Below, one piece after another: positions 6,206 through 12,828 of a DNA stretch of 13,313 bases. This DNA is from an uncultured Selenomonadales bacterium (GTDB lineage Bacteria > Bacillota > Negativicutes > Selenomonadales > Selenomonadaceae). A program made the translations under genes and the position numbers. The stretch's first letter is position 1; each line of letters begins with the position of its first letter. The stretch spans positions 1 through 13,313 of the forward strand of contig CALGGP010000132.1 of assembly GCA_937915885.1 (NCBI GenBank), given 5' to 3'. The notes below the pieces were generated by a model. That model worked only from the letters and a program-made list of their open reading frames with translations, was not told where the DNA came from and did no database searches.

Positions 6206-8699
6206 TTTGCCGAAACCTTTGATAGACGTAAAAGAGTTCCTGCCGGCAGAAATCTCGCCCGTTCAAAACGGTATGGTGCCGATCGCGTTGATGCAAAAAA
6301 TTCATTGCGGCGGATTGCTTTATGCCGACGCGGCGCGGGCTTGGAACGCGATGGTTCGAGCCGCATCAGAGGATAAAATTTTTATCAACATCTCGTTCTC
6401 GCTCAACGCCTACAAGCCTCTTGATTCGCAACGGAAATTGTTCCTGTCGAGATTTGCCGTCGTCGATCCGAAAAGCGACGCCAAGCCCGACGCCGTCCGC
6501 GTCGAGTTCGACAACAAAACTTATGAATTGCAAGCCGGCAAAGAATATGTCGAATGCCCCGGCAAAATGTCTCACGGTTTCGGACTGGCGGCTTTCATTG
6601 TCAACGGCAGGGATCGCAAAGTTCGAGCGTGGCTCGACAAGAACGCGGCGGAGTTCGGATTCGTCCGCGAGTATGATTTTATCCCGGGGCGTTTCGTCTA
6701 CATCAAGTCGCGCGAGGCGATTCCCGAGCGGGTGATCGATATTGAAGGTTTGCCGCCCGAACCGCGATATTCCGCGCTGTTGATCGCAAAACGTACCGGC
6801 GCCAAATGGCTCAAGACGCCGTCCGACGAGTGGAGTTGCGTCGGCATGTTCACCGACGAGGCGTATCGTTCGGATGCGCTTGCCGTCATCGATCAAGGTG
6901 AGGGGATCGGCATCAGTGAGAAGGCGTTCGGCGGCATTTTCCGTCAATGCGCGGGCGCCGTCTGCACTCACGCCACCGAAGGGCTTGAAAAGCTCAAATG
7001 CCCGATCCTTGTCACGGACAATTTGAAGAGCACGGTTGAAAAATTGTCCGCGCTGTTCAACGACGCGTTGAGCGCCGACGCGAACGCCGACGACAAAGAG
7101 AGTGAGGTTGTCCGCGCCCGAGTCGACTTCTACAAAAAAATTACGCCGGAGGCGCGCATATTCGAGCGCAAAAAGAAAATCGCGCAACGCCTTCTCGACA
7201 TTCCCGTTGAGGATTTGAAGAATGCGCCCGAACAGTTTTGGTACGATGAATATTTGTCGCTCCTTCAAATTCGTCTCGAAAATAAGGCGTTGATCGCGCT
7301 CGGCAAGGCGTATTGCAAAGAGCTGTCGAAGTGGTACGATGAGCGCCGACGCAAAAACGAACGCGAATTGGCGGTGCTCGGACTCATTCAGTTTATCGAT
7401 CCGCTCGAATTGAAGGTGCCTTTCAATGAAAATCTTTGGCATAAGGATTTGATCACCGACGTGAACGGCGTCTTCACTCATCGATTCACGCGCGTAGCGA
7501 ACAGCGATGATGAGCTGTCGACGTATTATCTCGCTCGTCAGTCGGCGCGCAAGCATGGTAAACGTAAGATGCGTATCGTTTTCTTGATCGATTCCAACGG
7601 CACAAGCGACAAGATGCTTTTGATCTACGACGTCATTCGTCAGCGCGACGACGTTGATTCGTCCATCTGTCTTTATGCGGCGGACAACTACGAGTTGAAC
7701 AATAAGTGGTTCGATTGGTTTTATGCGCATTATCCCGACGACAAAATTTATACCTTCAACAGTTTGTTTGACCTTCGACGGTTGGAGCCGGATTATATTT
7801 TCATTCAAGGTCCGTATGATTATCGTCGACAAACGCCCGGGCTGTCGTCAAGCGACCTTGTAAAATTCACCAAGGTGATTCATCTCAGTTACGGGGTGAC
7901 GCTGTCGCACATTTTCATCGAGCGGCTGATTGGTTCGCTGTCGAATTTCTATCGCAACGTCTATATGATGTTTTGTTCGGGCGAAACTGTTCGGAAGAAG
8001 CTGATCGAGCGGTTTGCGGACAACACGGCGATGAAATATCAGCACTTTGAAGTTCTCGGATATACGGCGCTGGCGAAACCTCCGTTGCCGCAAGACGAAC
8101 ACTCGAAAAAGACGATCCTTTGGACGCCGCGTTGGAGTTATGAGGCGCGCACCGGAGGCAGTCACTTTCTCGAGTACAAGGATAATTTTGTCGAACTCCG
8201 TCAAAGATACGGCGACAAAGTAAATCTGTCGATGCGTCCGCATGGCAACACCTTCCGCATTTTGAAGGAGCATGGGATGATCTCGCAGGAGGAGATCGAC
8301 GAGTATAAAAAAACCGTCAAGGATAACGATATAGAACTTTATTCGGCGTCGTTCGACCTCTATGAACAGTTTCGATTGACGGACATTTTGATTGGAGATT
8401 ATTCTTCGATTTTACCGGTGTGGTTTATAACGGGGCGTCCGATAATTTACTGTGTCAATCCGAGTGCGACCTTCTTCGACGAGTACAAAGAAATGTACGA
8501 GTGCATGTACATCGCGCAAACTTGGGATGAAGTGTTAAAATATCTCGACGATCTCGTCGCGGGCAATGATCCGCTGTACGAGCGGCGGCAGAAGGCGGCG
8601 GAAAATCTCCGCGCGGCTCATGCGGATGCGGCTCAAAAGATCGTCGATCGGATCGTCGAGGACTTCAGGCAATGCGAAGACCCTAATCTCGACGGTTGA
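6189..8699 (+). CDS. CDP-glycerol glycerophosphotransferase-like protein with degenerate VanY/M15-like N-terminus (twin 2)
   Basis: An 836-residue paralogue of the preceding gene, collinear over its whole length. The ATG at 6189 is chosen because AAAGGA at 6175-6180 sits 8 bases upstream. The open frame extends back to 6036 but only as overlap with twin 1. Its C-terminal half has KKTILWTPRWS at 640-650, SMRPHGNTF at 681-689 and TDILIGDYSSIL at 731-742, marks of the CDP-glycerol glycerophosphotransferase family. Its N-terminal half resembles M15/VanY: AARAWNAMVRAA, SHGFGLAAF (H129 and G132 kept, F136 in the zinc-Asp position), WLDKNAAEFGFV and IPGRFVYI (R168 in the second zinc-His position). 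Residues about 195-290 again suggest a Mur-ligase N-terminal fold (LAVIDQGEGIGI, CAGAVCTHATEG, CPILVTDNLKSTVEKLSALF). The overlap implies coupled translation and perhaps a two-protein polymerase. The acceptor and donor are unknown. Confidence 0.8.
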   Translation: MSVGSNLPKPLIDVKEFLPAEISPVQNGMVPIALMQKIHCGGLLYADAARAWNAMVRAASEDKIFINISFSLNAYKPLDSQRKLFLSRFAVVDPKSDAKPDAVRVEFDNKTYELQAGKEYVECPGKMSHGFGLAAFIVNGRDRKVRAWLDKNAAEFGFVREYDFIPGRFVYIKSREAIPERVIDIEGLPPEPRYSALLIAKRTGAKWLKTPSDEWSCVGMFTDEAYRSDALAVIDQGEGIGISEKAFGGIFRQCAGAVCTHATEGLEKLKCPILVTDNLKSTVEKLSALFNDALSADANADDKESEVVRARVDFYKKITPEARIFERKKKIAQRLLDIPVEDLKNAPEQFWYDEYLSLLQIRLENKALIALGKAYCKELSKWYDERRRKNERELAVLGLIQFIDPLELKVPFNENLWHKDLITDVNGVFTHRFTRVANSDDELSTYYLARQSARKHGKRKMRIVFLIDSNGTSDKMLLIYDVIRQRDDVDSSICLYAADNYELNNKWFDWFYAHYPDDKIYTFNSLFDLRRLEPDYIFIQGPYDYRRQTPGLSSSDLVKFTKVIHLSYGVTLSHIFIERLIGSLSNFYRNVYMMFCSGETVRKKLIERFADNTAMKYQHFEVLGYTALAKPPLPQDEHSKKTILWTPRWSYEARTGGSHFLEYKDNFVELRQRYGDKVNLSMRPHGNTFRILKEHGMISQEEIDEYKKTVKDNDIELYSASFDLYEQFRLTDILIGDYSSILPVWFITGRPIIYCVNPSATFFDEYKEMYECMYIAQTWDEVLKYLDDLVAGNDPLYERRQKAAENLRAAHADAAQKIVDRIVEDFRQCEDPNLDG
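8169..8236 (+). repeat. 68-base block identical to 5648-5715 (copy 2)
   Basis: Partner of the identical block in twin 1. See the first copy for bounds and meaning. Confidence 0.85.
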
Positions 8700-8719
8700 C
8701 AGGTTTAACTGATGAGGAC

Positions 8720-8833
8720 GGGTGGGCGACGATGAAAGGGCGCCGCCGTCGCCCCCGCCCACTGTGCTCGGCGCCCAAATGATTCAGCGGTTCCCACCCG
8801 GCGTCGGCGGCGCCCGAATTTTGTGGGGCGGGC
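8720..8833. other. GC-rich intergenic region with overlapping inverted repeats
   Basis: This lies in the 141-base gap between convergent twin 2 and cobS. GGGCGACG (8724-8731) pairs with CGTCGCCC (8747-8754). GGGCGCCGCCG (8738-8748) pairs with CGGCGGCGCCC (8805-8815). GGGTGGG (8720-8726) pairs with CCCACCC (8793-8799). The pairings compete with one another, so several folds are possible. It is markedly richer in G and C than the genes on either side. No T-run follows the stems, so a standard intrinsic terminator is not evident, though a convergent termination role would suit the place. A REP-like palindromic element is an alternative. Confidence 0.55.
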
Positions 8834-8840
8834 AAAAATT

Positions 8841-9614
8841 TTACGCTCGAATGATCAGGAAGGCAATCAAAAAAATTAACTCGGATTGGAGCTCGACGGC
8901 ACCGTAAATGTCGCCCGTCACTCCTCCGAGTTTTTTCTTCGCGTAATATCCGAAGTAAAACGCATACATAAACGCCATCATCGATCCCATCAATGCCGTC
9001 AAAAAAATTTCTCCCGATGCGATCATCAACGGCGCCAATAAAATTATCGCCTCGACTGTCGAAAAAATCATCGTTCGACCGTCCGTCCGATCCGAAAACG
9101 CTTTACCCATGCCCGACGCTCGAGCGTACGGAAATAATCCGATCACAAACACCATCATCAGCCGCCCGACGATCGGCATCGCGTAAATCGCCGTCAATAA
9201 ATTTTCCGTCGACAGCCCCGCCAATTCTCCCAACGTCGCAATTTCTATCAGCGCCAACGTCACGAAACTTACAACGCCGAACGCGCCCACCCGACTGTCC
9301 TTCATGATCTCCAACATTCGCTCCCGATCACGTCCGCTGAACAGCCCGTCAAACGTGTCCATAAATCCGTCGCAATGTATTCCGCCCGTCAACGCCACCG
9401 TCAATAAAAAAATCAGCCCCGCGTAAAATGTCGGCAAGCGCCCGCCCGTCAATTCGATCGCCGAAAACATTATTGCGACGTATATCAGCCCGAGCACCGC
9501 GCCCACCGCAGGAAAATATCTCACGCTCCGACCAAAGTCTTCTTCCGTCCACTCCGACTGTCGGACAATCGATATCCGCGTCAAAAATTGCAGCCCGATT
9601 AAAAACGCCCGCAT
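8841..9614 (-). CDS. cobS: Adenosylcobinamide-GDP ribazoletransferase (cobalamin synthase)
   Basis: A 257-residue integral membrane enzyme of normal family length. It joins adenosylcobinamide-GDP and alpha-ribazole (or its phosphate), the last assembly step of the cobamide nucleotide loop. The diagnostic motif GGIHCDGFMDTFDGLFSGRD at about 77-96, with its acidic metal-binding residues, is complete. It is followed by MLEIMKDSRVGAFG, and near the C-terminus by KLGGVTGDIYGA at 228-239. Several hydrophobic segments (about 35-55, 62-78, 112-128, 140-162, 185-222, 245-257) fit a multi-pass protein. It starts 3 bases after the nrdG stop, so it is co-transcribed with nrdG. No other cobalamin gene is in the window. 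Confidence 0.95.
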   Translation of the reverse strand: MRAFLIGLQFLTRISIVRQSEWTEEDFGRSVRYFPAVGAVLGLIYVAIMFSAIELTGGRLPTFYAGLIFLLTVALTGGIHCDGFMDTFDGLFSGRDRERMLEIMKDSRVGAFGVVSFVTLALIEIATLGELAGLSTENLLTAIYAMPIVGRLMMVFVIGLFPYARASGMGKAFSDRTDGRTMIFSTVEAIILLAPLMIASGEIFLTALMGSMMAFMYAFYFGYYAKKKLGGVTGDIYGAVELQSELIFLIAFLIIRA

Positions 9615-9617
9615 CGA

Positions 9618-10133
9618 TCAATCGAGCTCCACTTCGACGACGCTCCGCGCGGAGATCGTCCTCGGCACGTCGATCAGCCGCTGATTCGTCGACCCGCAAA
9701 AATTCAACGTCAAATCCCGTCGATCCTCGATAAACGGTCCGTCCACCAGCACATCAACGTAACTCAAAAAATTTTTGATCTCGTCGACCGAAAAAATTCC
9801 TTCGACGCCTCCGATCAGCTCCTCGAACGTGAAGCCGGTGTAGCACCACACCGTTAAGCCCATCGACTTCACCGCGCGCGCCAACTCCGTCATGCTCGGC
9901 AATTGACACAGCGGCTCGCCGCCCGTCAATGTCACTCCGCTCAACAACGGATTGCTTTTGATCCGATCGATCAACTCGTTGAGCTCCATCAATCGCCCGC
10001 CGTCGAAGTCAAACGTCTGCGGATTATGACAGCCCGCGCAATGATGCGGGCACCCCTGCACGAACAGCGCAAAGCGAATGCCCTCGCCGTCGACGTACGA
10101 CTCCTCCTCGATGCCTGCCACTCGAACCTGCAA
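9618..10133 (-). CDS. nrdG: Anaerobic ribonucleoside-triphosphate reductase activating protein
   Basis: A 171-residue radical SAM enzyme that makes the glycyl radical in the class III ribonucleotide reductase NrdD for anaerobic dNTP synthesis. Visible are ESYVDGEGIRFALFVQGC, the iron-sulfur motif CPHHCAGC (C28, C32, C35), HNPQTFDFDGG, the SAM-binding TLTGGEPL at 69-76, VDVLVDGPFIEDRRDL at 126-141 and GSTNQRLIDV. NFCGSTNQR carries Cys where Arg is usual. The TTG at 10133 is chosen because MQVRVAGI aligns with typical family N-termini. The GAGG just before it is very close, and a GTG four codons in is the alternative. No nrdD is adjacent. cobS follows at once. Confidence 0.94.
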   Translation of the reverse strand: MQVRVAGIEEESYVDGEGIRFALFVQGCPHHCAGCHNPQTFDFDGGRLMELNELIDRIKSNPLLSGVTLTGGEPLCQLPSMTELARAVKSMGLTVWCYTGFTFEELIGGVEGIFSVDEIKNFLSYVDVLVDGPFIEDRRDLTLNFCGSTNQRLIDVPRTISARSVVEVELD

Positions 10134-10160
10134 ACCTCATCGCCTCTATCCACTTTGTGG

Positions 10161-10189
10161 TTGCAAACTATAGCAGAAGTTGTTAAAAT
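10161..10189 (+). promoter_or_regulatory. Sigma-70-type promoter for the first GNAT copy
   Basis: -35 TTGCAA at 10161-10166, a 17-base spacer, and -10 TAAAAT at 10184-10189. The predicted start of transcription near 10196 falls after the ATG at 10194. This argues that translation begins downstream, at the TTG at 10239 behind GGGAGGGG. Confidence 0.6.
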
Positions 10190-10194
10190 TTCAA
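10167..10194 (-). promoter_or_regulatory. Sigma-70-type promoter for nrdG-cobS
   Basis: On the minus strand, -35 TTGAAA (plus 10189-10194), a 16-base spacer and -10 TATAGT (plus 10167-10172). It sits about 34 bases before the nrdG start. It overlaps a plus-strand promoter in the same gap, so the two directions probably compete. Confidence 0.65.
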
Positions 10195-10195
10195 T

Positions 10196-10318
10196 GAAAC
10201 GCGCGGGCGTGAACGCGTTGACGACGGGAGGGGTGGGCTTGACGGAGTGCGCGATAAGAGAACTCCGCGCGGAAGAAATTTTTTTGCTCGACGATTTTTT
10301 ATACGAAGCGATTTTCAT
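10196..10318 (+). repeat. Tandem 123-base repeat, copy 1
   Basis: Matches 10414-10536 with 5 differences in 123 bases (about 96%), period 218. It covers the 5' leader and first ~27 codons of a GNAT acetyltransferase gene, including the ribosome-binding site. Three of the five differences lie just before the TTG start. Confidence 0.93.
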
Positions 10319-10430
10319 CCCGCCGAACGTCGAGCCGCCGCCGAGATCGATCACTCAAAAGCCCGAGCTGAAAATTTACGTTGAAAACTTCGGCGCCAAC
10401 GAACATGATAACAGAAACGCGCGGGCGTGA
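10239..10430 (+). pseudogene. GNAT N-acetyltransferase, 5' fragment only
   Basis: From the TTG at 10239, preceded by GGGAGGGG at 10226-10233, it reads TECAIRELRAEEIFLLDDFL, YEAIFIPPNVEPPPRS, then PELKIYVENFGANEHD. This is the N-terminal third of a GNAT acetyltransferase. After about base 10410 the native sequence stops, the frame runs into the leader of the second copy and ends at TGA 10428-10430. The acetyl-CoA binding part is absent, so the fragment cannot be an active enzyme. An ATG at 10194 is in frame but probably too near the predicted transcription start. The truncation could be a true partial tandem duplication or an assembly error. Confidence 0.75.
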
Positions 10431-10536
10431 ACGCGTTGACGACGGGAGTGATCGGCTTGACGGAGTGCGCGATAAGAGAACTCCGCGCGGAAGAAATTTT
10501 TCTGCTCGACGATTTTTTGTACGAAGCGATTTTCAT
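10414..10536 (+). repeat. Tandem 123-base repeat, copy 2
   Basis: Second copy of the 10196-10318 segment, 218 bases downstream, with 5 differences. After 10536 the two sequences diverge abruptly even though the protein family continues, marking a probable recombination or assembly join. Confidence 0.93.
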
Positions 10537-10933
10537 ACCCGAAGGAGTGGAGGCACCTGATAGGGAAATCATAGAGCAACCGGAGCTGAAGCTTTACTAT
10601 GATAATTTCGGAACCGGCAGCGCGGACTTTTCGTTTGTTGCGGATGTTGACGGAAAAGTGATCGGCGCTGTCTGGACAAGGATCATGAATGACTATGGTC
10701 ATGTGGACGATGCAACTCCGTCATTTGCCATCTCTCTTTATAAAGAGTATCGTGGGCAGGGCATCGGAACGAAGCTGATGAAGGAGATGCTGGCTCTGCT
10801 TAAGGAAAAAGGGTATAAAAAGGCTTCGTTGGCGGTACAGAAGGCTAACTATGCCGTAAAGATGTATAAAAATGTCGGGTTCAAGATCGTCGATGAGAAC
10901 GCCGAAGAATATATTATGGTATGCGAGTTGTAA
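10457..10933 (+). CDS. GNAT family N-acetyltransferase (hybrid sequence)
   Basis: A complete 158-residue GNAT protein when started at TTG 10457, behind GGGAGTGATC at 10444-10453. A GTG at 10427 is the alternative. The acetyl-CoA pyrophosphate loop is clear in LYKEYRGQGIGTKLMKEM, followed by KASLAVQKANYAVKMYKNVG and ENAEEYIMVCEL. The substrate cannot be told. Bases up to about 10536 match the truncated copy upstream, while the rest has different codon habits (AGG, ATA and GGG appear). The gene thus seems to be a fusion of two orthologues or paralogues in frame, at DFLYEAIFIPEGVE. The TfoX-like gene starts 14 bases after its stop. Confidence 0.85.
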   Translation: MTECAIRELRAEEIFLLDDFLYEAIFIPEGVEAPDREIIEQPELKLYYDNFGTGSADFSFVADVDGKVIGAVWTRIMNDYGHVDDATPSFAISLYKEYRGQGIGTKLMKEMLALLKEKGYKKASLAVQKANYAVKMYKNVGFKIVDENAEEYIMVCEL

Positions 10934-10947
10934 GGAGAGATCAGACA

Positions 10948-11265
10948 TTGGCATCGAGCAAAGAATACCTGGACTTTATACTGGAGCAGCTTTCAGAAAC
11001 TGATGATGTGACCTATCGGGCGATGATGGGAGAATACATCATTTACTATCGCGGCAAGATTGTCGGCGGCATTTACGATGACCGTTTTCTTGTGAAACCG
11101 ACAAGATCCGCTGCGGCGATGATGCCGAATGCGGACATGGAACTTCCGTATGATGGCGCAAAAGAGATGTTGCTTGTGGATGATGTGGAGAACAAGGATT
11201 TTCTCCGAGAACTGCTGGAAGCCATGTATGAGGAGCTTCCTGCCCCGAAGAAAAAGAAGAAATGA
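10948..11265 (+). CDS. TfoX N-terminal-domain protein
   Basis: A 105-residue protein starting at TTG 10948, with AAGGAG at 10932-10937 upstream. The sequence ASSKEYLDFILEQLS, VTYRAMMGEYIIYYRGKIVG, GIYDDRFLVKPT, ELPYDGAKEMLLVDDV and a lysine-rich tail fit the stand-alone TfoX_N proteins common in Firmicutes. TfoX/Sxy regulates competence in gammaproteobacteria, but the short Firmicute members carry only this domain and their role is not established. They are often beside acetyltransferases, as here. An ATG at 10921 in the same frame overlaps the preceding gene and lacks a good ribosome site. Confidence 0.85.
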   Translation: MASSKEYLDFILEQLSETDDVTYRAMMGEYIIYYRGKIVGGIYDDRFLVKPTRSAAAMMPNADMELPYDGAKEMLLVDDVENKDFLRELLEAMYEELPAPKKKKK

Positions 11266-11272
11266 GGATGTT

Positions 11273-12190
11273 ATGGCACTTGAAACGGAACGTCTTATCC
11301 TTCGCCGCTGGGAAGAAAGCGATGCGGAGGATTTATACAAATACGCCTGTGATCCCGACGTGGGGCCGATTGCCGGGTGGCCTGCACATAAGAGCGCTGA
11401 CGAGAGCCTTGACGTGATTAAAAACGTACTGAGTGGCAAAGAGGCGTATGCTGTCTGTCTGAAAGAAGACGGCAGGGCTATCGGTGCAATTGAGCTGAAA
11501 CTGAACGGGCACACCGACATGACAGACCGTGATGATGAATGTGAGATGGGCTACTGGCTGGGCAAGCCCTTCTGGGGGCGTGGGATAATGCCGGAAGCTG
11601 TAAAGGAAATGCTCCGCCACGCTTTTGAGGACTGCGGTATGCAGAAAGTCTGGATCGGCTATTACGAGGGCAACACTAATTCCAAGCGTGTTCAGGAGAA
11701 ATGCGGATTCCGCTATCAGTGGAGGTCGGAGGATGTGGATGTACCGCTGATGCACGAGAAAAGGACAGGTCATGTAAGCAGCCTGACAAGGGATCAATGG
11801 GATTGGGACAGGCTGTATGAAGCGGCAAGGGCTGTTCTTGCGCCCCGCAGGATATCAGACTATGTGACAGCAGGGGAGGTGTCTGCCGCTGTCCTCTCAG
11901 CCTCCGGGAAGATATATACAGGTGTATGCATAGATACCTGCTCTACGCTTGGGATATGCGCCGAGAGAAACGCCATTTTCAATATGCTTACAAACGGTGA
12001 GCAGACGATAGCAAAGGTGCTGTGCATACCCCCGGTAAAAGGCAGGGGTGCTCCCTGCGGAGCGTGCCGTGAGCTGATGGTTCAGCTGATGCCGGACAGC
12101 TATAAGGACATAGAGATAATGCTGGACTATGAAAGTGACAGAGTGATGACCTTAGGCGAGCTGACACCCGAGTGGTGGATCAGATACTGA
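11273..12190 (+). CDS. Fused GNAT acetyltransferase and cytidine deaminase
   Basis: A 305-residue two-domain protein. The ATG at 11273 follows GAGG at 11264-11267 by 5 bases. The open frame extends upstream, but only over the TfoX gene. Residues 1 to about 176 are a RimJ/RimL-type GNAT: LETERLILRRWEESDAEDLY, the CoA-binding YWLGKPFWGRGIMPEA at 94-109, then NTNSKRVQEKCGFR and a terminal SLTRDQW. Residues about 177-305 are a cytidine/blasticidin-type deaminase: WDRLYEAARAVL, the zinc and catalytic motif CAERNA (C229, E231) and PCGACRE (C262, C265), ending ELTPEWW. Each half ends or starts where the single-domain proteins do, with almost no linker. All zinc ligands and the catalytic Glu are present, so both halves may be active. 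A modification or resistance role is possible but not shown. Confidence 0.87.
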   Translation: MALETERLILRRWEESDAEDLYKYACDPDVGPIAGWPAHKSADESLDVIKNVLSGKEAYAVCLKEDGRAIGAIELKLNGHTDMTDRDDECEMGYWLGKPFWGRGIMPEAVKEMLRHAFEDCGMQKVWIGYYEGNTNSKRVQEKCGFRYQWRSEDVDVPLMHEKRTGHVSSLTRDQWDWDRLYEAARAVLAPRRISDYVTAGEVSAAVLSASGKIYTGVCIDTCSTLGICAERNAIFNMLTNGEQTIAKVLCIPPVKGRGAPCGACRELMVQLMPDSYKDIEIMLDYESDRVMTLGELTPEWWIRY

Positions 12191-12213
12191 CTTTTGTCAC
12201 AAAGATGGACTAT

Positions 12214-12266
12214 GCCCCACAAAGGGCTTATACTATGCTCTTCTTAGTATAAGGTCTTTGTGGGGC
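12214..12266. terminator. Long inverted repeat, probable bidirectional terminator
   Basis: GCCCCACAAAG (12214-12224) pairs perfectly with CTTTGTGGGGC (12256-12266). After a 2-by-2 internal loop, CTTATACTA (12227-12235) pairs with TAGTATAAG (12245-12253) around a 9-base loop. This gives 20 base pairs between two convergent genes. Neither side has a clean T-run, so it could instead be a small mobile palindrome. Position favours termination for both strands. Confidence 0.6.
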
Positions 12267-12290
12267 TCCTTGCCTGTTATAATGAGATCA

Positions 12291-12715
12291 TCAGGATCTA
12301 TTCAATACCAGTGTGAATATCATGGAAAGCAATGCGGCAAACAAGGGGTATCCTATAATGGTAACTATGATTTTTTTGACCCATGTATTTTTATGGATAT
12401 ATGGCATCAGATCCTCTGTTCCCGGTATCAGCCACGCTTTCGTATGTCCTACCCAGTACCAGTCTATAAACACGCGGTCAAATAGTCCGCATAACAGATA
12501 CATTACAGTTAATTGGATAAACCCGTCAAAAAAAGTTTCCGCACCATTTACAACGAACACCATTAACGGAGCAGCTACGATAAGAAAGAACATCAATACT
12601 AAACCTGATACAATATAATTCCGTTTGATCTCGTTTTCTGTGATTAGTCCCAACTCAACAACACGATCTTTGACCGGCTGCTCATAGTAATGAACACCGC
12701 CGACTGCACCGTTTC
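12291..12715 (-). pseudogene. Membrane protein of unknown function, N-terminus missing
   Basis: Reading leftward, the readable part begins near GAVGGVHYYEQPVKDRVVEL and continues with three hydrophobic stretches: IVSGLVLMFFLIVAAPLMVF, a segment around FIQLTVMYLLCGLFDRVFI, and IIVTIIGYPLFAALLSMIF. Between the last two lies WYWVGHTKAWLIPGTEDLMP. I recall similar small membrane proteins in Clostridia but no function. The open frame runs on to 12899, but no ATG, GTG or TTG lies in frame between 12715 and about 12840. The sequence beyond about 12715 reads better as the end of a plus-strand gene. The start therefore seems to have been lost at a join. Its stop is about 25 bases from the long inverted repeat. 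Confidence 0.6.
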
Positions 12716-12720
12716 GAATG

Positions 12721-12828
12721 TTTATGACACATACAAGCAGTAATACAAAATTACTTGATGTAAATGGAATTATCGAAAAGCTTATGACTACAGAATATGT
12801 AAATGCAGCATTGGGGGAGAAAAAGTGA
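12721..12828 (+). CDS. C-terminal fragment resembling FnlA/WbjB/Cap5E sugar-nucleotide dehydratase-epimerase
   Basis: In the frame ending at TGA 12826-12828, the last codons read HTSSNTKLLDVNGI then IEKLMTTEYVNAALGEKK. This resembles the C-terminus of the CapD/FnlA family (pattern TS-NT-LDV-GM--LL---YV), UDP-GlcNAc 4,6-dehydratase/5-epimerases used for capsule and O-antigen sugars. In-frame stops TAG TAA TGA at 12685-12693 show the upstream part is not continuous. The stop overlaps the GTG start of the next gene (GTGA), as is common within polysaccharide operons. Only about 35 residues support the call. Confidence 0.45.
   Translation, partial: FMTHTSSNTKLLDVNGIIEKLMTTEYVNAALGEKK

Noticed and set aside
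10134..10193. NrdR box upstream of nrdG
   Set aside because: No 16-base match to the ACAC-ATATAT-GTGT-type consensus and no pair of boxes at the usual spacing.
9615..10200. Cobalamin riboswitch ahead of cobS
   Set aside because: Only 3 bases separate nrdG and cobS, and the 60-base leader of nrdG is too short and lacks the B12-box pattern.
10196..10536. Direct repeats as CRISPR or transposon ends
   Set aside because: Only two long coding copies, no regular spacers, no transposase and no terminal inverted repeats.
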